Part shown: positions 36,426-46,429 of the stretch, in pieces
Numbering within the stretch: position 1 is the first letter of the stretch
Layout of the letters: every line of letters begins with the position of its first letter
DNA from: an uncultured Bacteroidota bacterium
Lineage (GTDB): Bacteria > Bacteroidota > Rhodothermia > Balneolales > Balneolaceae
Direction: 5' to 3'
DNA length: 53,147 nt
Assembly: GCA_913057895.1 (NCBI GenBank)
Contig: CAJXOH010000010.1
Location: 1 to 53,147 of the forward strand
Position numbers and translations under genes: made by a program
Notes under the pieces: model-generated
Seen by the model: only the letters and a program-made list of their open reading frames with translations
Databases searched by the model: none
Told to the model about the DNA's origin: nothing

Positions 36426-38525
36426 TCATTGCTCGACTTGGGCTTCTGCCTCCATAGGTACAGGTGGCAGGTGCTCTTTTGTATGATGCATCAACGTGGG
36501 GTGGCTAGCCAACACCGCTTCACCCTCTTTGGGGGTTACCTTTTGATAAGATCCGTCTGGTTGGCACATCCAGCTTTGGTGGTTGTCCTTAAGGTATACC
36601 TCCATCACAAACTGTAAATAACGCTTTAGGGCAGGAGAGCTTATAGGGGTAATGGCCTCTATTCTAGCATCAAGATTACGGTGCATCCAGTCGGCTGACC
36701 CAATGTAGTACTCAGGATTGCCGTCATTGGCAAAAATATAGCATCGAGAGTGCTCCAAAAATCTACCCAAGATTGAGCGAACACGAATGCGCTCAGAGAG
36801 ACCTGGCTTGCCTGGCACCAACCTACAAACCCCTCTCACTATAAAATCCATCTCTACACCTGCGTCCGATGCCTCGTATAAAAGCTCTATGAGTTCTGGG
36901 TCTTCGAGACTATTCATTTTTGCAACAATCCCCGCAGGTCGTCCTTGTTTTGCAATGTCGATTTCACGGCGAATCATGTCCACAAAACGCGACCTCATCG
37001 ATCGAGGGGCAATCAACAATTTATCGTATGATTGAGTCAGTGCATATCCAGTTAGGCTGTTGAATAGTTTTGTTACATCATCTGCAAGGGCTTGGTCCGT
37101 CGTAAAGAGGCCAAAATCTTCATATAAATAGGCTGTCTTTGGATGGTAATTACCCGTTCCTATGTGGACGTACCGTCGTGGAATTCCCTCCTCTTCACGA
37201 ACAACAATAGTGAGTTTTGAATGAATTTTCAGACCAGCAATTCCGTAAGACACATGAACCCCTGCTTTTTCAAGCTGTTGCGCCCAGTAAATATTTTGTT
37301 CTTCATCGAATCTAGCTTTTAGCTCTACCAACACAGCAACTTGTTTCCCTGCGTTCGCTGCACGAATCAACGCATGCATCACGGGAGAGTCGCTTGACGT
37401 TCGATAAAGTGTTTGCTTGATTGCAAGCACTTTGGGGTCTGATGCCGCCTCTTCTACAAATCTTTGGGTAGATAACTCAAAGCTGTGATACGGATGGTGA
37501 ACCAAATAATCATTTTTCATTGTATCGAAGAATGATTCTGACTCTTCTTGCGTCTCATACACTGGATGAGGCAACGGGTGCCATGGGTGTTCCTTAATCG
37601 AATCAAACCCACTCATCGTTGCAATCGACATCAGGTCTACTAAGCCAATCGGGCCTTCCATTCGATAGATATCACGCTCTTCTACTCGGAGCTCTCTTTT
37701 TAATAAATCGGTAATGTCATCCGGAGTCTCTGCGTCAAGCTCAAGCCGTACGATTTCTGCAAACCGCCGCTCCCTCAACTCATCGGCAATAAGCTCCAAA
37801 AGATCTTCTGCCTCTTCTTCGTTTCTTTCAATGTCTGCGTTTCTTGTTACGCGGAATAGATGGGTTGCCTCCACTTCCATGCCGGGGAAAAAAGCACTCA
37901 TATTGAGCCGTATTAACTCACTAGTAGAGACCATGACTCTAGACGTGTCCGACTCGTCCATCACAACCCATCGAGGCCTATTTGCCGGAATTTTAATTCT
38001 GGCATAGAGGTGTTCGTCCGTTTTTGGGTTTCGCAATCGAACCAAATACGAGCGGCTTTGATTGGATATCGTTGGAAATGGATGTGCTTCATCAATCGCA
38101 AGAGGGGTAATAATTGGATAAATCTGGGTTTTGAAATACTCCTCTGCTTTAGCTTGCAAGTCGGGACTGAGCTCCGCAAACGTTTTCATTTGAATCCCTT
38201 GCTCCGCCATTTGAGGTAATAACTCGTCAAAGTAACAGGAGCGATACGCATTGATCATCTTAAGCACATCCTCACGAATCAGGTCCAGTTGTTGATCAGG
38301 AGTTAGGCCGTCTACAGATAAATCTGTGACGCCTGCAAGGAGCTGTCTTTTCAGCCCACCCACTCTCTTTTGGAAAAACTCATCGAGGTTGGAGCATACG
38401 ATCGAGATAAACTTGACCCTTTCTAGCAGGGGGCGGGCGGGATCTTGAGCCAGCGCAAGGACCCTCCAGTTAAATTGAAGCCAACTTAATTCGTAATTAA
38501 AAAAGTGATCGTGGTGCGTTGCCAT
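36426..38525 (-). CDS. ppk1: polyphosphate kinase 1
   Basis: 699 residues, the normal length. Order: N domain (YELSWLQFNWRVLALA), H (head) domain, then two catalytic C domains. The autophosphorylation region is GIAGLKIHSKLTIVVREE followed by YVHIGTGNYHPKTAYLYEDFGLF; a second HxK-like part is near the C-terminus. It makes long-chain polyphosphate from ATP (EC 2.7.4.1). It converges on the sigma factor gene. Confidence 0.96.
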   Translation of the reverse strand: MATHHDHFFNYELSWLQFNWRVLALAQDPARPLLERVKFISIVCSNLDEFFQKRVGGLKRQLLAGVTDLSVDGLTPDQQLDLIREDVLKMINAYRSCYFDELLPQMAEQGIQMKTFAELSPDLQAKAEEYFKTQIYPIITPLAIDEAHPFPTISNQSRSYLVRLRNPKTDEHLYARIKIPANRPRWVVMDESDTSRVMVSTSELIRLNMSAFFPGMEVEATHLFRVTRNADIERNEEEAEDLLELIADELRERRFAEIVRLELDAETPDDITDLLKRELRVEERDIYRMEGPIGLVDLMSIATMSGFDSIKEHPWHPLPHPVYETQEESESFFDTMKNDYLVHHPYHSFELSTQRFVEEAASDPKVLAIKQTLYRTSSDSPVMHALIRAANAGKQVAVLVELKARFDEEQNIYWAQQLEKAGVHVSYGIAGLKIHSKLTIVVREEEGIPRRYVHIGTGNYHPKTAYLYEDFGLFTTDQALADDVTKLFNSLTGYALTQSYDKLLIAPRSMRSRFVDMIRREIDIAKQGRPAGIVAKMNSLEDPELIELLYEASDAGVEMDFIVRGVCRLVPGKPGLSERIRVRSILGRFLEHSRCYIFANDGNPEYYIGSADWMHRNLDARIEAITPISSPALKRYLQFVMEVYLKDNHQSWMCQPDGSYQKVTPKEGEAVLASHPTLMHHTKEHLPPVPMEAEAQVEQ

Positions 38526-38578
38526 AGATTAAAAGTTACTTAGAAAGCGACGACTTTAAGTGTTAAATTCTGAATACA

Positions 38579-39628
38579 ATGTCCAATCCTCTTTTAGACC
38601 CATCGCTGCCAGAAGACACCCCCAATGAGGAGGTTGATAGCACGATTCGCCCATCCAGAATGGACGAGTTTATGGGGCAACATAAGGTTGTCGAAAACCT
38701 TTCAATATTTATTCAGGCAGCAAAGAAGCGGGGTGAAGCGCTTGACCATGTCTTATTGTCTGGACCGCCTGGGCTTGGAAAAACAACCCTCGCGGGGATC
38801 ATTGCGAAGGAAATGGGTGGACAGTTTCGCCCTACTACAGGGCCTGTGCTTGAAAAGCCTGGGGACCTGGCTGGAATTCTTACCCAGTGTCAACCAGGGG
38901 ATATCTTATTTATTGACGAGATTCATCGTCTCAATACGGTTATTGAAGAGTATCTGTACTCTGCGATGGAGGATTTTCGTCTTGATATCATGATTGACTC
39001 AGGGCCTAATGCACGAAGTGTTCAGATAGATTTAAATCCGTTTACGCTTGTAGGGGCTACGACGCGGAAAGGGCTTCTAACCGCGCCACTTCGAGCTCGT
39101 TTTGGTATAGATATGAGGCTTGATTACTACGAAACGGAGCTTCTTCAGCGTATCGTGCTGCGTTCCGCGTCTATTTTGGGCTACGAAACGTCAGAGGAAG
39201 GTGCGCATGAAATTGCGCGTCGCAGTAGAGGTACCCCTCGTGTGGCCAACCGTCTTTTGAGGCGTACCCGCGATTTTGCCGATGTTGATAACAAGGCCTC
39301 CATTGACGCCCAAATCGCAGACAAAGCGCTCAATGCGCTTGATGTTGATAGACATGGTCTCGATGAAATGGATGCGCGGATTTTGAGGGCAATCATAGAA
39401 AATTATCGTGGTGGCCCCGTAGGATTATCAACGTTAGCGGTGGCTGTCGGGGAGGATAAAGGGACTCTTGAAGAGGTTTATGAGCCTTATTTGATCAAAC
39501 AAGGCTATTTGCAGCGCACTCCAAAAGGTCGTGTTGCTACAGACAAAGCCTACACACTATTAGGATTAACACCCCCTCAACGTGCGGCAAATGAACCCTC
39601 AACAGGCCCTTCCTTGTTTGACTCATAG
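38579..39628 (+). CDS. ruvB: Holliday junction branch-migration helicase RuvB
   Basis: 349 residues. Walker A GPPGLGKT (62-69), Walker B FIDEIH, sensor region [18 protein letters not shown], arginine finger region [19 protein letters not shown], and the C-terminal winged helix. It forms hexamers with RuvA, encoded about 12 kb away beside ruvC (51.0-52.2 kb). Its start is 53 bases from the divergent ppk1. Confidence 0.97.
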   Translation: MSNPLLDPSLPEDTPNEEVDSTIRPSRMDEFMGQHKVVENLSIFIQAAKKRGEALDHVLLSGPPGLGKTTLAGIIAKEMGGQFRPTTGPVLEKPGDLAGILTQCQPGDILFIDEIHRLNTVIEEYLYSAMEDFRLDIMIDSGPNARSVQIDLNPFTLVGATTRKGLLTAPLRARFGIDMRLDYYETELLQRIVLRSASILGYETSEEGAHEIARRSRGTPRVANRLLRRTRDFADVDNKASIDAQIADKALNALDVDRHGLDEMDARILRAIIENYRGGPVGLSTLAVAVGEDKGTLEEVYEPYLIKQGYLQRTPKGRVATDKAYTLLGLTPPQRAANEPSTGPSLFDS

Positions 39629-39723
39629 TGAGATTGCCCTGTGAATCGCACGCCCTTTTACACCATCTGTGTTCATTTTTTGTGTAATTTTAGTCATCAA
39701 CCTTACGAACCTAGTTTACTTCC

Positions 39724-40863
39724 ATGTCTACGACCTCTCTTTTTACGTCTGAGTCTGTCTCTGAAGGACACCCAGACAAAGTGTCCGATCAAATTTCTGA
39801 CGCAATCCTTGACGCTCTTCTAGAGCAAGACCCTAATTCGCGTGTTGCAGTTGAAACGCTGGTAACCACTGGGCTGGCGGTCGTTTCCGGAGAGGTAACA
39901 ACCAACGGATATGTGGATGTTCAAGACGTAACCCGAGATGTTATCAAGGAGATTGGCTATACAAAAGCCTCCTATCGCTTTGATAGCGAAAGCTGTGGCG
40001 TGATTACCACAATCCATAAGCAAAGCCCCGATATTGCTATGGGTGTAGATCGAGAAGGGGCTGGGGATCAGGGGATTATGTTTGGATACGCAACGCGTGA
40101 AACACCGGAGCTCATGCCCATGACGCTTCAGTACTCTCATGACATCCTCAAAAAGCTGGCCCATATCCGCAAGGAGACTTCGTTAATGCCATACCTCGGC
40201 CCTGACAGCAAGAGCCAGGTGACGGTTGAATACAATGAAGATGGGTCTCCAAAACGTGTGCACACACTCGTTGTCTCGACTCAGCATGATGACGGTGTCG
40301 AACAAGCACAAATAAAGGATGACATCCTAAAACATGTCTTCTCAGAAGTCATTCCATCACACCTAATGGATGATGAGGTTATTTTTCACATCAACCCAAC
40401 AGGAAAATTCGTGATTGGTGGGCCTCATGGCGACACCGGTCTTACAGGTCGTAAAATCATTGTAGATACGTATGGAGGTCGCGGCGCTCATGGTGGAGGG
40501 GCCTTCTCAGGAAAAGATCCTTCCAAGGTAGACCGTTCAGCAGCGTACGCAGCCCGAAATGTTGCGAAGACAATTGTGGCCGCTGATCTAGCAGATGAAT
40601 GCCTTGTTCAATTATCCTATGCCATTGGGGTCGTTGAACCAATCTCCGTTCATGTGAATACCTATGGTACAGGAAAGGCCTCTGATATCGCTCTTTCTCG
40701 TGCCGTTGAAAAAATTTATGATCTTACCCCTTCAGGGATTATCAACGCGTATGAGCTGAAGCGCCCCATTTACAGACAAACTGCTGCATACGGACACTTT
40801 GGGCGTGACGAATTCCCCTGGGAAAAGGTGACCAAGGTTAACGAATTGCATAATGCCCTTTAA
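39724..40863 (+). CDS. metK: S-adenosylmethionine synthetase
   Basis: 379 residues. Seen: [23 protein letters not shown] at the start, [12 protein letters not shown] and the [16 protein letters not shown] phosphate loop. It makes SAM from methionine and ATP (EC 2.5.1.6). The 95-base upstream gap shows no SAM riboswitch that I can recognise. After the stop, AAGGG and CCCTT (40863-40877) can form a small hairpin without a T run. Confidence 0.97.
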   Translation: MSTTSLFTSESVSEGHPDKVSDQISDAILDALLEQDPNSRVAVETLVTTGLAVVSGEVTTNGYVDVQDVTRDVIKEIGYTKASYRFDSESCGVITTIHKQSPDIAMGVDREGAGDQGIMFGYATRETPELMPMTLQYSHDILKKLAHIRKETSLMPYLGPDSKSQVTVEYNEDGSPKRVHTLVVSTQHDDGVEQAQIKDDILKHVFSEVIPSHLMDDEVIFHINPTGKFVIGGPHGDTGLTGRKIIVDTYGGRGAHGGGAFSGKDPSKVDRSAAYAARNVAKTIVAADLADECLVQLSYAIGVVEPISVHVNTYGTGKASDIALSRAVEKIYDLTPSGIINAYELKRPIYRQTAAYGHFGRDEFPWEKVTKVNELHNAL

Positions 40864-40875
40864 AGGGCGATTCCC

Positions 40876-43539
40876 TTAAAGCGCCGGCCCAAAGACCACT
40901 GCATTTACGGTTAGTCTCTGCGTTCCCATCCAAAAGGCTCTAAAATTGGGGTTATCTGCAAAAATAATAACCTGACCTCGACCACTGTTCTCAACAACAA
41001 GGGCTGCATGGCCTGCAATCGCCTCTTTTGAGTCCGGATGCATATATCCTGCCGCAAGAGGATCGTCGGTGTAAACCAATGGAGAACCATAGGGATTTTC
41101 TGGTACAACAAGAGCACCGTTTGAGTTCTTAAATAATGGCATCCAGCTGTCTTGTGTATCCACCCCGTATAACAGTGGGTGTGTAAAATCTGCCTTTGCT
41201 TTAAAGATGGAACCACCAAGCGCTCTTGAGCCACGATCATTCGATGCGTTTGCATAGACCCCTCTAGCTGGCGTTTCCTCTGAAGATTCAGCGCGTGTTG
41301 TCTCAGTGGTGTGAAGGCCTGCTCGTCGCGCCCACGCAACAGCACCTCGTTGAAGTACTAGTGTACCACCAGCTCGTACCCACGATTTCAACTCATCCAA
41401 CCATGCAACATCCGAAGAGCCTATGTATGCGGTTGGGATAAATATGTGACTGTATTGATCAAACTCTGCCCCGCTCAATGATGTATTATCAAGCACTGTA
41501 ACAGGAAGGTTCATACGTTGATCAAACAAGAACCAAAGCTCTCCTGCTTCGTAGCTACTTGTTCCCTCACCTCCCAGAATGGCAACCTTTGGTGTTTCTA
41601 GCGTTGTAATCGAAGGGCTTCCTAAATCAATCCCTTCTACTGCCAGCCCACTACTTACTTCATACACAGATACATGATACTTCTGTATCGCTTCACGGAT
41701 TGTCTCTTGCACTTGAGATCTCTCAAGGGTCTGTAGTCCATAAGGAATCCAAATTGTGCCTGGGTCAAAGGAATGTGTTTCATTACCATGTCGAACAGAT
41801 GTGCCTTTTAGGAGTGCTTTTGTATGAACTCCTTGATGTTGTAGGTGGAATAATAGCGCTGGTGCATAATAATCATCCCACGGAAAAACAGCGCCTACAG
41901 CCTCAGATGCCGGAGATACTGTCATGAACTCTCCTTCGTTTTCTAACCAATCTCCTGTCCACTCAACAGAGCGAACACTTAGTGACTCATAGGCACGGCG
42001 GTCTAGTTTCCCAAACGGGACATCCATAGAGTATGGTAGTGTCCACGCAGAAACATCATAGAACAACGAATCAGAGAATTGGGTGGACTCATCAAACAGT
42101 GAAAAAATTAATCCTGCTTGAGGCTGCTCCGTTGGTACAACCCATGCACGTCCTGATTCAAAGGTAGAACCACCGACTGTCACTTGTTGAGCCAACTCAA
42201 AAAACTCGATTCGTTGATGGTCAAAAATATCTGCAATATGTGCATTCTTAGAGCCATCTTTTGCCGATCCTATGATGAATGCTTTTACATCCTGGCTTTT
42301 GGCACGATCTACATTAAATACAGCTGTAGATCGCATAAACTCTAGTAAGTCCGTTCTCATTGAAATACCCGCTTCCCACGTACTCAAAGAGGTTTCTACT
42401 TGATTGCGGATCGTTTCAGGGAATGATAACGGGCCATGTTGTGAATTTTGTAGATGACCACGTGAGCTAGCTTGTTCAAAAAGAATACCAATGGTTCCTT
42501 GAACATCAGGGAATGTGGATCCTTTTCCATAGTAAAAGTCATCAAAACTCTCTCTACTATAGTATAGCGTCCCGATATCATCTAATCTCTTGGCATGAAA
42601 CTCTGCAATTTGACCTGTAAGAGTTTGGTTTATAGGTCGTGTTCCTGGATTTGTTCTAGAGGGGATTCCAGGCTGAAAGAAAAACGTACTATTGGTCCCC
42701 ATTTCATGATGATCCGTCAAAATATTAGGAGGAAATGATTGAAAAGCACGGATTCTAGCGCGGCTTTCCGGCTGTGTAACAGGAAGCCAATCACGATTCA
42801 TATCAAACCAATAGTGATTGGTTCGTCCACCTGGCCATACTTCATCATATTCGCGATGATTTGAGTCACCATTTGGATTCATCGATTTGTGCATATTTGC
42901 CCATGTTGCAAAACGATTCAATCCATCTGGATTAAGTGATGGATCAAGGACAATCACCGATTGTTCCAACATTCGCTCTATACTGGAGCCTTGTGCAGCT
43001 GCTAAGAAGTATGCAACTGCTAAAGCTGCATTCGATCCACTCGATTCATTTCCATGAATAGAATAATTCATATTGACAACCACTGGCATTTCTTCTATCG
43101 GTAGTGATGATGCCAATGATGGATTTCTCAAATTCCGTTGATTCTCTTTGATTTCATCAATTCGGGCATGGTTCTCTGGGGAAGTAATCGTGAGTTGAAC
43201 AATAGGTCGATCCTCATGAGTTTTCCCAATCTGCTGAATCGTTACTCGATCACTTGTTCTAGCAATTTCTCTCATCACCATAACCAATTTGTCATGGGTC
43301 ACATGCCATTTTCCAATTCTATGCCCCATTACATCCTCAGGTTTGGCAACAGCAGGATTGTAACTCACTTCTGGAAGATATGCCTCAACGGCTGCTCCTT
43401 GTTGAGCAAGCTCAGTGGATGAAAATGACCAAGGTTGTGATGACGGTAAGGACTGTCCAACTACTGTTCCAGAGGTAAATAGATATCCAGTTAGCAATAG
43501 TGTTGCAAGAAATTTGACACTCATGTTCTGAGGATTCAT
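40876..43539 (-). CDS. exported M14-family zinc carboxypeptidase with C-terminal amidotransferase-like domain
   Basis: About 887 residues from ATG 43539; ATGs at 43569 and 43524 are also possible. A signal peptide (VKFLATLLLTGYLFTSGTVVGQ) precedes an M14 peptidase: zinc ligands in NYSIHGNESSGSNAA (HxxE) and a later His in LTDHHEMGTN. The catalytic Glu fits GILFEQASSRG. After about residue 600 a Rossmann-like GATase1/ThuA-like domain follows (VAILGGEG, IFIPTAYIG, WVRAGGTLVLQRG). This architecture is common in Bacteroidota peptidases of unknown substrate. It lies 59 bases after purM on the same strand. Confidence 0.85.
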   Translation of the reverse strand: MNPQNMSVKFLATLLLTGYLFTSGTVVGQSLPSSQPWSFSSTELAQQGAAVEAYLPEVSYNPAVAKPEDVMGHRIGKWHVTHDKLVMVMREIARTSDRVTIQQIGKTHEDRPIVQLTITSPENHARIDEIKENQRNLRNPSLASSLPIEEMPVVVNMNYSIHGNESSGSNAALAVAYFLAAAQGSSIERMLEQSVIVLDPSLNPDGLNRFATWANMHKSMNPNGDSNHREYDEVWPGGRTNHYWFDMNRDWLPVTQPESRARIRAFQSFPPNILTDHHEMGTNSTFFFQPGIPSRTNPGTRPINQTLTGQIAEFHAKRLDDIGTLYYSRESFDDFYYGKGSTFPDVQGTIGILFEQASSRGHLQNSQHGPLSFPETIRNQVETSLSTWEAGISMRTDLLEFMRSTAVFNVDRAKSQDVKAFIIGSAKDGSKNAHIADIFDHQRIEFFELAQQVTVGGSTFESGRAWVVPTEQPQAGLIFSLFDESTQFSDSLFYDVSAWTLPYSMDVPFGKLDRRAYESLSVRSVEWTGDWLENEGEFMTVSPASEAVGAVFPWDDYYAPALLFHLQHQGVHTKALLKGTSVRHGNETHSFDPGTIWIPYGLQTLERSQVQETIREAIQKYHVSVYEVSSGLAVEGIDLGSPSITTLETPKVAILGGEGTSSYEAGELWFLFDQRMNLPVTVLDNTSLSGAEFDQYSHIFIPTAYIGSSDVAWLDELKSWVRAGGTLVLQRGAVAWARRAGLHTTETTRAESSEETPARGVYANASNDRGSRALGGSIFKAKADFTHPLLYGVDTQDSWMPLFKNSNGALVVPENPYGSPLVYTDDPLAAGYMHPDSKEAIAGHAALVVENSGRGQVIIFADNPNFRAFWMGTQRLTVNAVVFGPAL

Positions 43540-43598
43540 GGGTTTGTATTTAGATGATTGGTTCAACATATAGTTTCATTTGAATTCGAGGGTCTTCT

Positions 43599-44600
43599 CT
43601 ACTGGATTACTCCACATACCCAGGCAGACGTTTCATGCTTTTTAGCTACAGATAATATAGAATCAACCGATGATTCTGGAACAATAGCCATACATCCAAG
43701 ACCTAGATTAAAGGCTTTTCTCATCTCAGCCTCTTCAATACTTCCCGTCTTCTGTATCAATGAAAAAATGGGATTCCAGACCCAGCTATCCCAGTCCATT
43801 ACAAGCGTTTGATCTTTTGATAAGACTCTAGATGTATTTCCTTCAATTCCACCTCCTGTAATATGTGAAAATGCATGGACTTCTGTAGATGCAATACAAT
43901 CTTGAATGATTCCAAGGTATGACTTGTGAGTATGCAGAAGAGCTTCACCAACAGACTCGCCTAACTCCTCTACTTGATCATGTACATCGTACGTTTCAAA
44001 TAATACCTTTCGGGCTAATGAATACCCATTCGTATGAAGTCCTGTTGATTCAAAACCAATACATATATCACCCTTTTTAACTCTTGATCCATCAATGATG
44101 TTTGATTTATCTACCATTCCCACAATGGTGCCAGCTAAATCAAACTCACCTTTTTGATACAAGTCTGGCATTTCTGCGGTCTCACCACCGATTAATGCGA
44201 CTCCATTTTCTTTACAAGCGATCGTAAACCCTTTCAACACATCTGTTGCAACATCTGTCTCTAGGTGACCGGTTGAGAAGTAGTCTAAAAAGAAGAGTGG
44301 TTTAGCGCCACAAACAGCGATGTCATTCACACAATGATTCACTAAGTCTTGTCCAACAGTATCAAATACACCCATTTTGAAGGCAACAATCAATTTTGTA
44401 CCTACTCCATCAACACTACTTACCAAAACAGGCTCTTTATACTCTTCAAAGGATGGTTGAAATAAGCCCCCAAATCCTCCTATGGAAGAAATAACACCTT
44501 GAGTATGTGTTTCCTCAATAGATGCTTTAATAGATGTGACTAACGAGTCACCTTTTTCAATATTTACACCTGCATCTTTATAGGTAATGGGTTTCTTCAT
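43599..44600 (-). CDS. purM: phosphoribosylformylglycinamidine cyclo-ligase (AIR synthetase)
   Basis: 333 residues from ATG 44600 (a GTG at 44606 would add two). Seen: ITYKDAGVNIEKGD at the start, VSSVDGVGTKLIVA, GGETAEMPDLY, the ESTGLHTNGYSLAR loop and SHITGGGIEGN. It closes the imidazole ring to give AIR (EC 6.3.3.1), the step after PurS/PurQ/PurL. It borders the DnaA-box region; the first box starts 6 bases from its start codon. Its codons are more AT-rich than genes elsewhere in the window. Confidence 0.96.
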   Translation of the reverse strand: MKKPITYKDAGVNIEKGDSLVTSIKASIEETHTQGVISSIGGFGGLFQPSFEEYKEPVLVSSVDGVGTKLIVAFKMGVFDTVGQDLVNHCVNDIAVCGAKPLFFLDYFSTGHLETDVATDVLKGFTIACKENGVALIGGETAEMPDLYQKGEFDLAGTIVGMVDKSNIIDGSRVKKGDICIGFESTGLHTNGYSLARKVLFETYDVHDQVEELGESVGEALLHTHKSYLGIIQDCIASTEVHAFSHITGGGIEGNTSRVLSKDQTLVMDWDSWVWNPIFSLIQKTGSIEEAEMRKAFNLGLGCMAIVPESSVDSILSVAKKHETSAWVCGVIQ

Positions 44601-44606
44601 ATTCAC

Positions 44607-44959
44607 TTATCCACACGGATTAAATTTGATTAAAAGGTATTAAAAAAAACCCTTGTAATAGTAGGGAAGTAGGTTTCTGTGTATAAATGAGTTATTCACC
44701 ATGAAAAATTAATTTCTGAGTAAGTTGTGGATAAGTAGGTGAATAAAAGAGACGGTACCTTTCGTTTATACCCACATAAGGTTGTGTTTCACACATTTGT
44801 ACATAATTTATACATCTATAAGTAGAAAACATTCTTGGGTTGATAATCAAAAAGAAAATTAGTGTGGATAATGACTGCTTTGTGTGGATATCATGAAGTA
44901 AGATTTTAATCATTCATCTTACCCACATTTTCTCCACACTTGAGATTTGCTTATACACA
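44607..44959. other. oriC: candidate chromosomal replication origin (oriC), DnaA-box cluster
   Basis: The 381-base gap between purM and dtd is the only gene-free stretch over 300 bases. It is AT-rich (one sampled 60-base line is 30% GC). Against the DnaA box TTATCCACA it has three perfect matches: 44607-44615 (+), 44726-44734 (-) and 44863-44871 (-). Five more differ by one base: 44678-44686 (-), 44883-44891 (-), 44919-44927 (+), 44930-44938 (+) and 44951-44959 (+). TTATTCACC (44692-44700) and GGTGAATAA (44738-44746) form an inverted pair with two mismatches each. A likely unwinding element is the T/A-rich part about 44797-44830. dnaA is not in the window and strand bias does not clearly confirm the call. 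Confidence 0.75.
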
Positions 44960-44981
44960 TTAAATTCACATCAGCCATTTT

Positions 44982-45422
44982 ATGAAAGTTGTACTTCAAA
45001 GGGTTAAAAAAGCCACGGTTCTCCCAGAAGGGGAACAAATACGAGGAATTAAGCAAGGACTCCTATTATATGTGGGTTTTGGGCATGAAGAATCATTGGA
45101 CACATTACGCTGGATGGCTGACAAAGTTTGCAAACTTCGTGTTTTTCCAGACGAAGATGGAAAGATGAATAGATCTGTAGAAGATGAGAAAGGTGAATTG
45201 CTGATTATTTCTCAATTCACACTTTATGGGGATACTAGAAAAGGAACTCGACCCAGCTTTATTCAGGCCGGCCCACCAGAAAAATCAAAGATTTGGTATC
45301 AACAATTTATACAGCTCTGTAAAGAGAGAGGTCTTTTTGTTGAGCAAGGGACTTTTGGGGCACATATGGACATTGAATCAATCAATGATGGGCCCGTGAC
45401 ATTAATCCTTGAAAAAGATTGA
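44982..45422 (+). CDS. dtd: D-aminoacyl-tRNA deacylase
   Basis: 146 residues, usual length. The SQFTLYGDTRKGTRPSF motif (SQxTLYGD) and the cross-subunit NDGPVTLIL motif (NxGPxT) make the active site. The homodimer removes D-amino acids (and glycine from tRNA-Ala) wrongly attached to tRNA (EC 3.1.1.96). It begins 22 bases after the last DnaA box and runs toward adk. Confidence 0.96.
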   Translation: MKVVLQRVKKATVLPEGEQIRGIKQGLLLYVGFGHEESLDTLRWMADKVCKLRVFPDEDGKMNRSVEDEKGELLIISQFTLYGDTRKGTRPSFIQAGPPEKSKIWYQQFIQLCKERGLFVEQGTFGAHMDIESINDGPVTLILEKD

Positions 45423-45479
45423 ATCATCAATAGATCCCATACACCCTTCTGAGAGTGGATGGGTGAGAAGTTAAAAAGC

Positions 45480-46046
45480 TTATTTACGTAAGGAGTCTAA
45501 AACAGACTGGATTCTTGAATAAACTTCATCAATAGATCCTGTGCCTAGTATAGAATAGACATGTCCATTTGCTTCATAATACCCTTTGACGGGTGATGTC
45601 TCTTTGCGATAGACCTCTAAGCGATGAGTTATTTTTTCTTCTGTATCATCGCTTCTCCCTTCTCCTCTTGATAGTAGTCGCTGCACAAGCATCTCTTCGG
45701 GGACGTCTAGCATGATGAATGCATCAATAGTCAGACCCATATTCAGAAGAACCTCTTCTAACCCTTCCGCTTGGGCAACTGTCCTTGGAAACCCATCAAA
45801 GACAACACCATTTTTGAAATCATCTTTTTGAATCTCCTCCTTTACCATGTCTAATACTATGGAGTCAGGAACAAGCTCTCCAGAGTCAAGGATAGACTTT
45901 ACCCGCAGACCAAGAGGTGTCTCATTACTAATGTGTGTGCGAAAAAGGTTCCCTGTGGCAAGGTGGCCCAGCCCATAGTTCTGACATACGGACTGAGCTT
46001 GTGTTCCTTTTCCAGCACCTGGTGGCCCAAACAATACCAGATTCAT
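45480..46046 (-). CDS. adk: adenylate kinase
   Basis: 188 residues. P-loop GPPGAGKGT (7-15), GHLATGNLFRTHI, the VFDGFPRTVAQAEGL segment and a short LID (RLLSRGEGRSDDTEEKI) without the zinc-binding insertion. It interconverts ATP+AMP and 2 ADP (EC 2.7.4.3). It is the last gene of the rpsP run, 2 bases after rplS. Pairing adk with rplS is less usual than finding it in the spc ribosomal operon. Confidence 0.97.
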   Translation of the reverse strand: MNLVLFGPPGAGKGTQAQSVCQNYGLGHLATGNLFRTHISNETPLGLRVKSILDSGELVPDSIVLDMVKEEIQKDDFKNGVVFDGFPRTVAQAEGLEEVLLNMGLTIDAFIMLDVPEEMLVQRLLSRGEGRSDDTEEKITHRLEVYRKETSPVKGYYEANGHVYSILGTGSIDEVYSRIQSVLDSLRK

Positions 46047-46048
46047 AC

Positions 46049-46408
46049 TTATGACTCTTTATTTGGATCGCGCTCAGTTATACGGGCTGCTTTCCCTGTA
46101 AGATTGCGGAGATAGAAAAGCTTACTACGTCTAACCTTTCCATATTTTTTTACTTCGATTTTCGCAATAAAGGGGCTGTAAAGTGGAAAAACACGTTCCA
46201 CACCAATACTTCCAGACATTTTTCGAACCGTAAACGCTTGATTCGACCCACTACCCTTGCGGTTTAGCACCACGCCTTGGTATTGCTGAATTCTTTCTTT
46301 GTCACCCTCGCGAACACGATAGTGGACATTGACCGTATCGCCAGAATTAAAATCTGGAATATTTTCGTTGTTAATGACCGTCTTCTCGACGATATCTACT
46401 TTGTTCAT
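46049..46408 (-). CDS. rplS: 50S ribosomal protein L19 (bL19)
   Basis: 119 residues with the bL19 core: [28 protein letters not shown], the [18 protein letters not shown] strand and [20 protein letters not shown]. The ATG at 46408 has a good Shine-Dalgarno AAGGAG about 8 bases upstream. It lies 21 bases after trmD in the usual rpsP-rimM-trmD-rplS order. Confidence 0.97.
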   Translation of the reverse strand: MNKVDIVEKTVINNENIPDFNSGDTVNVHYRVREGDKERIQQYQGVVLNRKGSGSNQAFTVRKMSGSIGVERVFPLYSPFIAKIEVKKYGKVRRSKLFYLRNLTGKAARITERDPNKES

Positions 46409-46429
46409 AATTGACTCCTTGTAAAAGGA

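Noticed and set aside
39629-39723. Possible SAM riboswitch before metK
   Set aside because: The 95 bases show no recognisable SAM-I or SAM-II conserved segments and no long stems.
45436-45463. Hairpin CCCATaCAC / GTGgATGGG between dtd and adk as a terminator
   Set aside because: One internal mismatch, a 10-base loop and no T run on either side; it might still slow polymerase.
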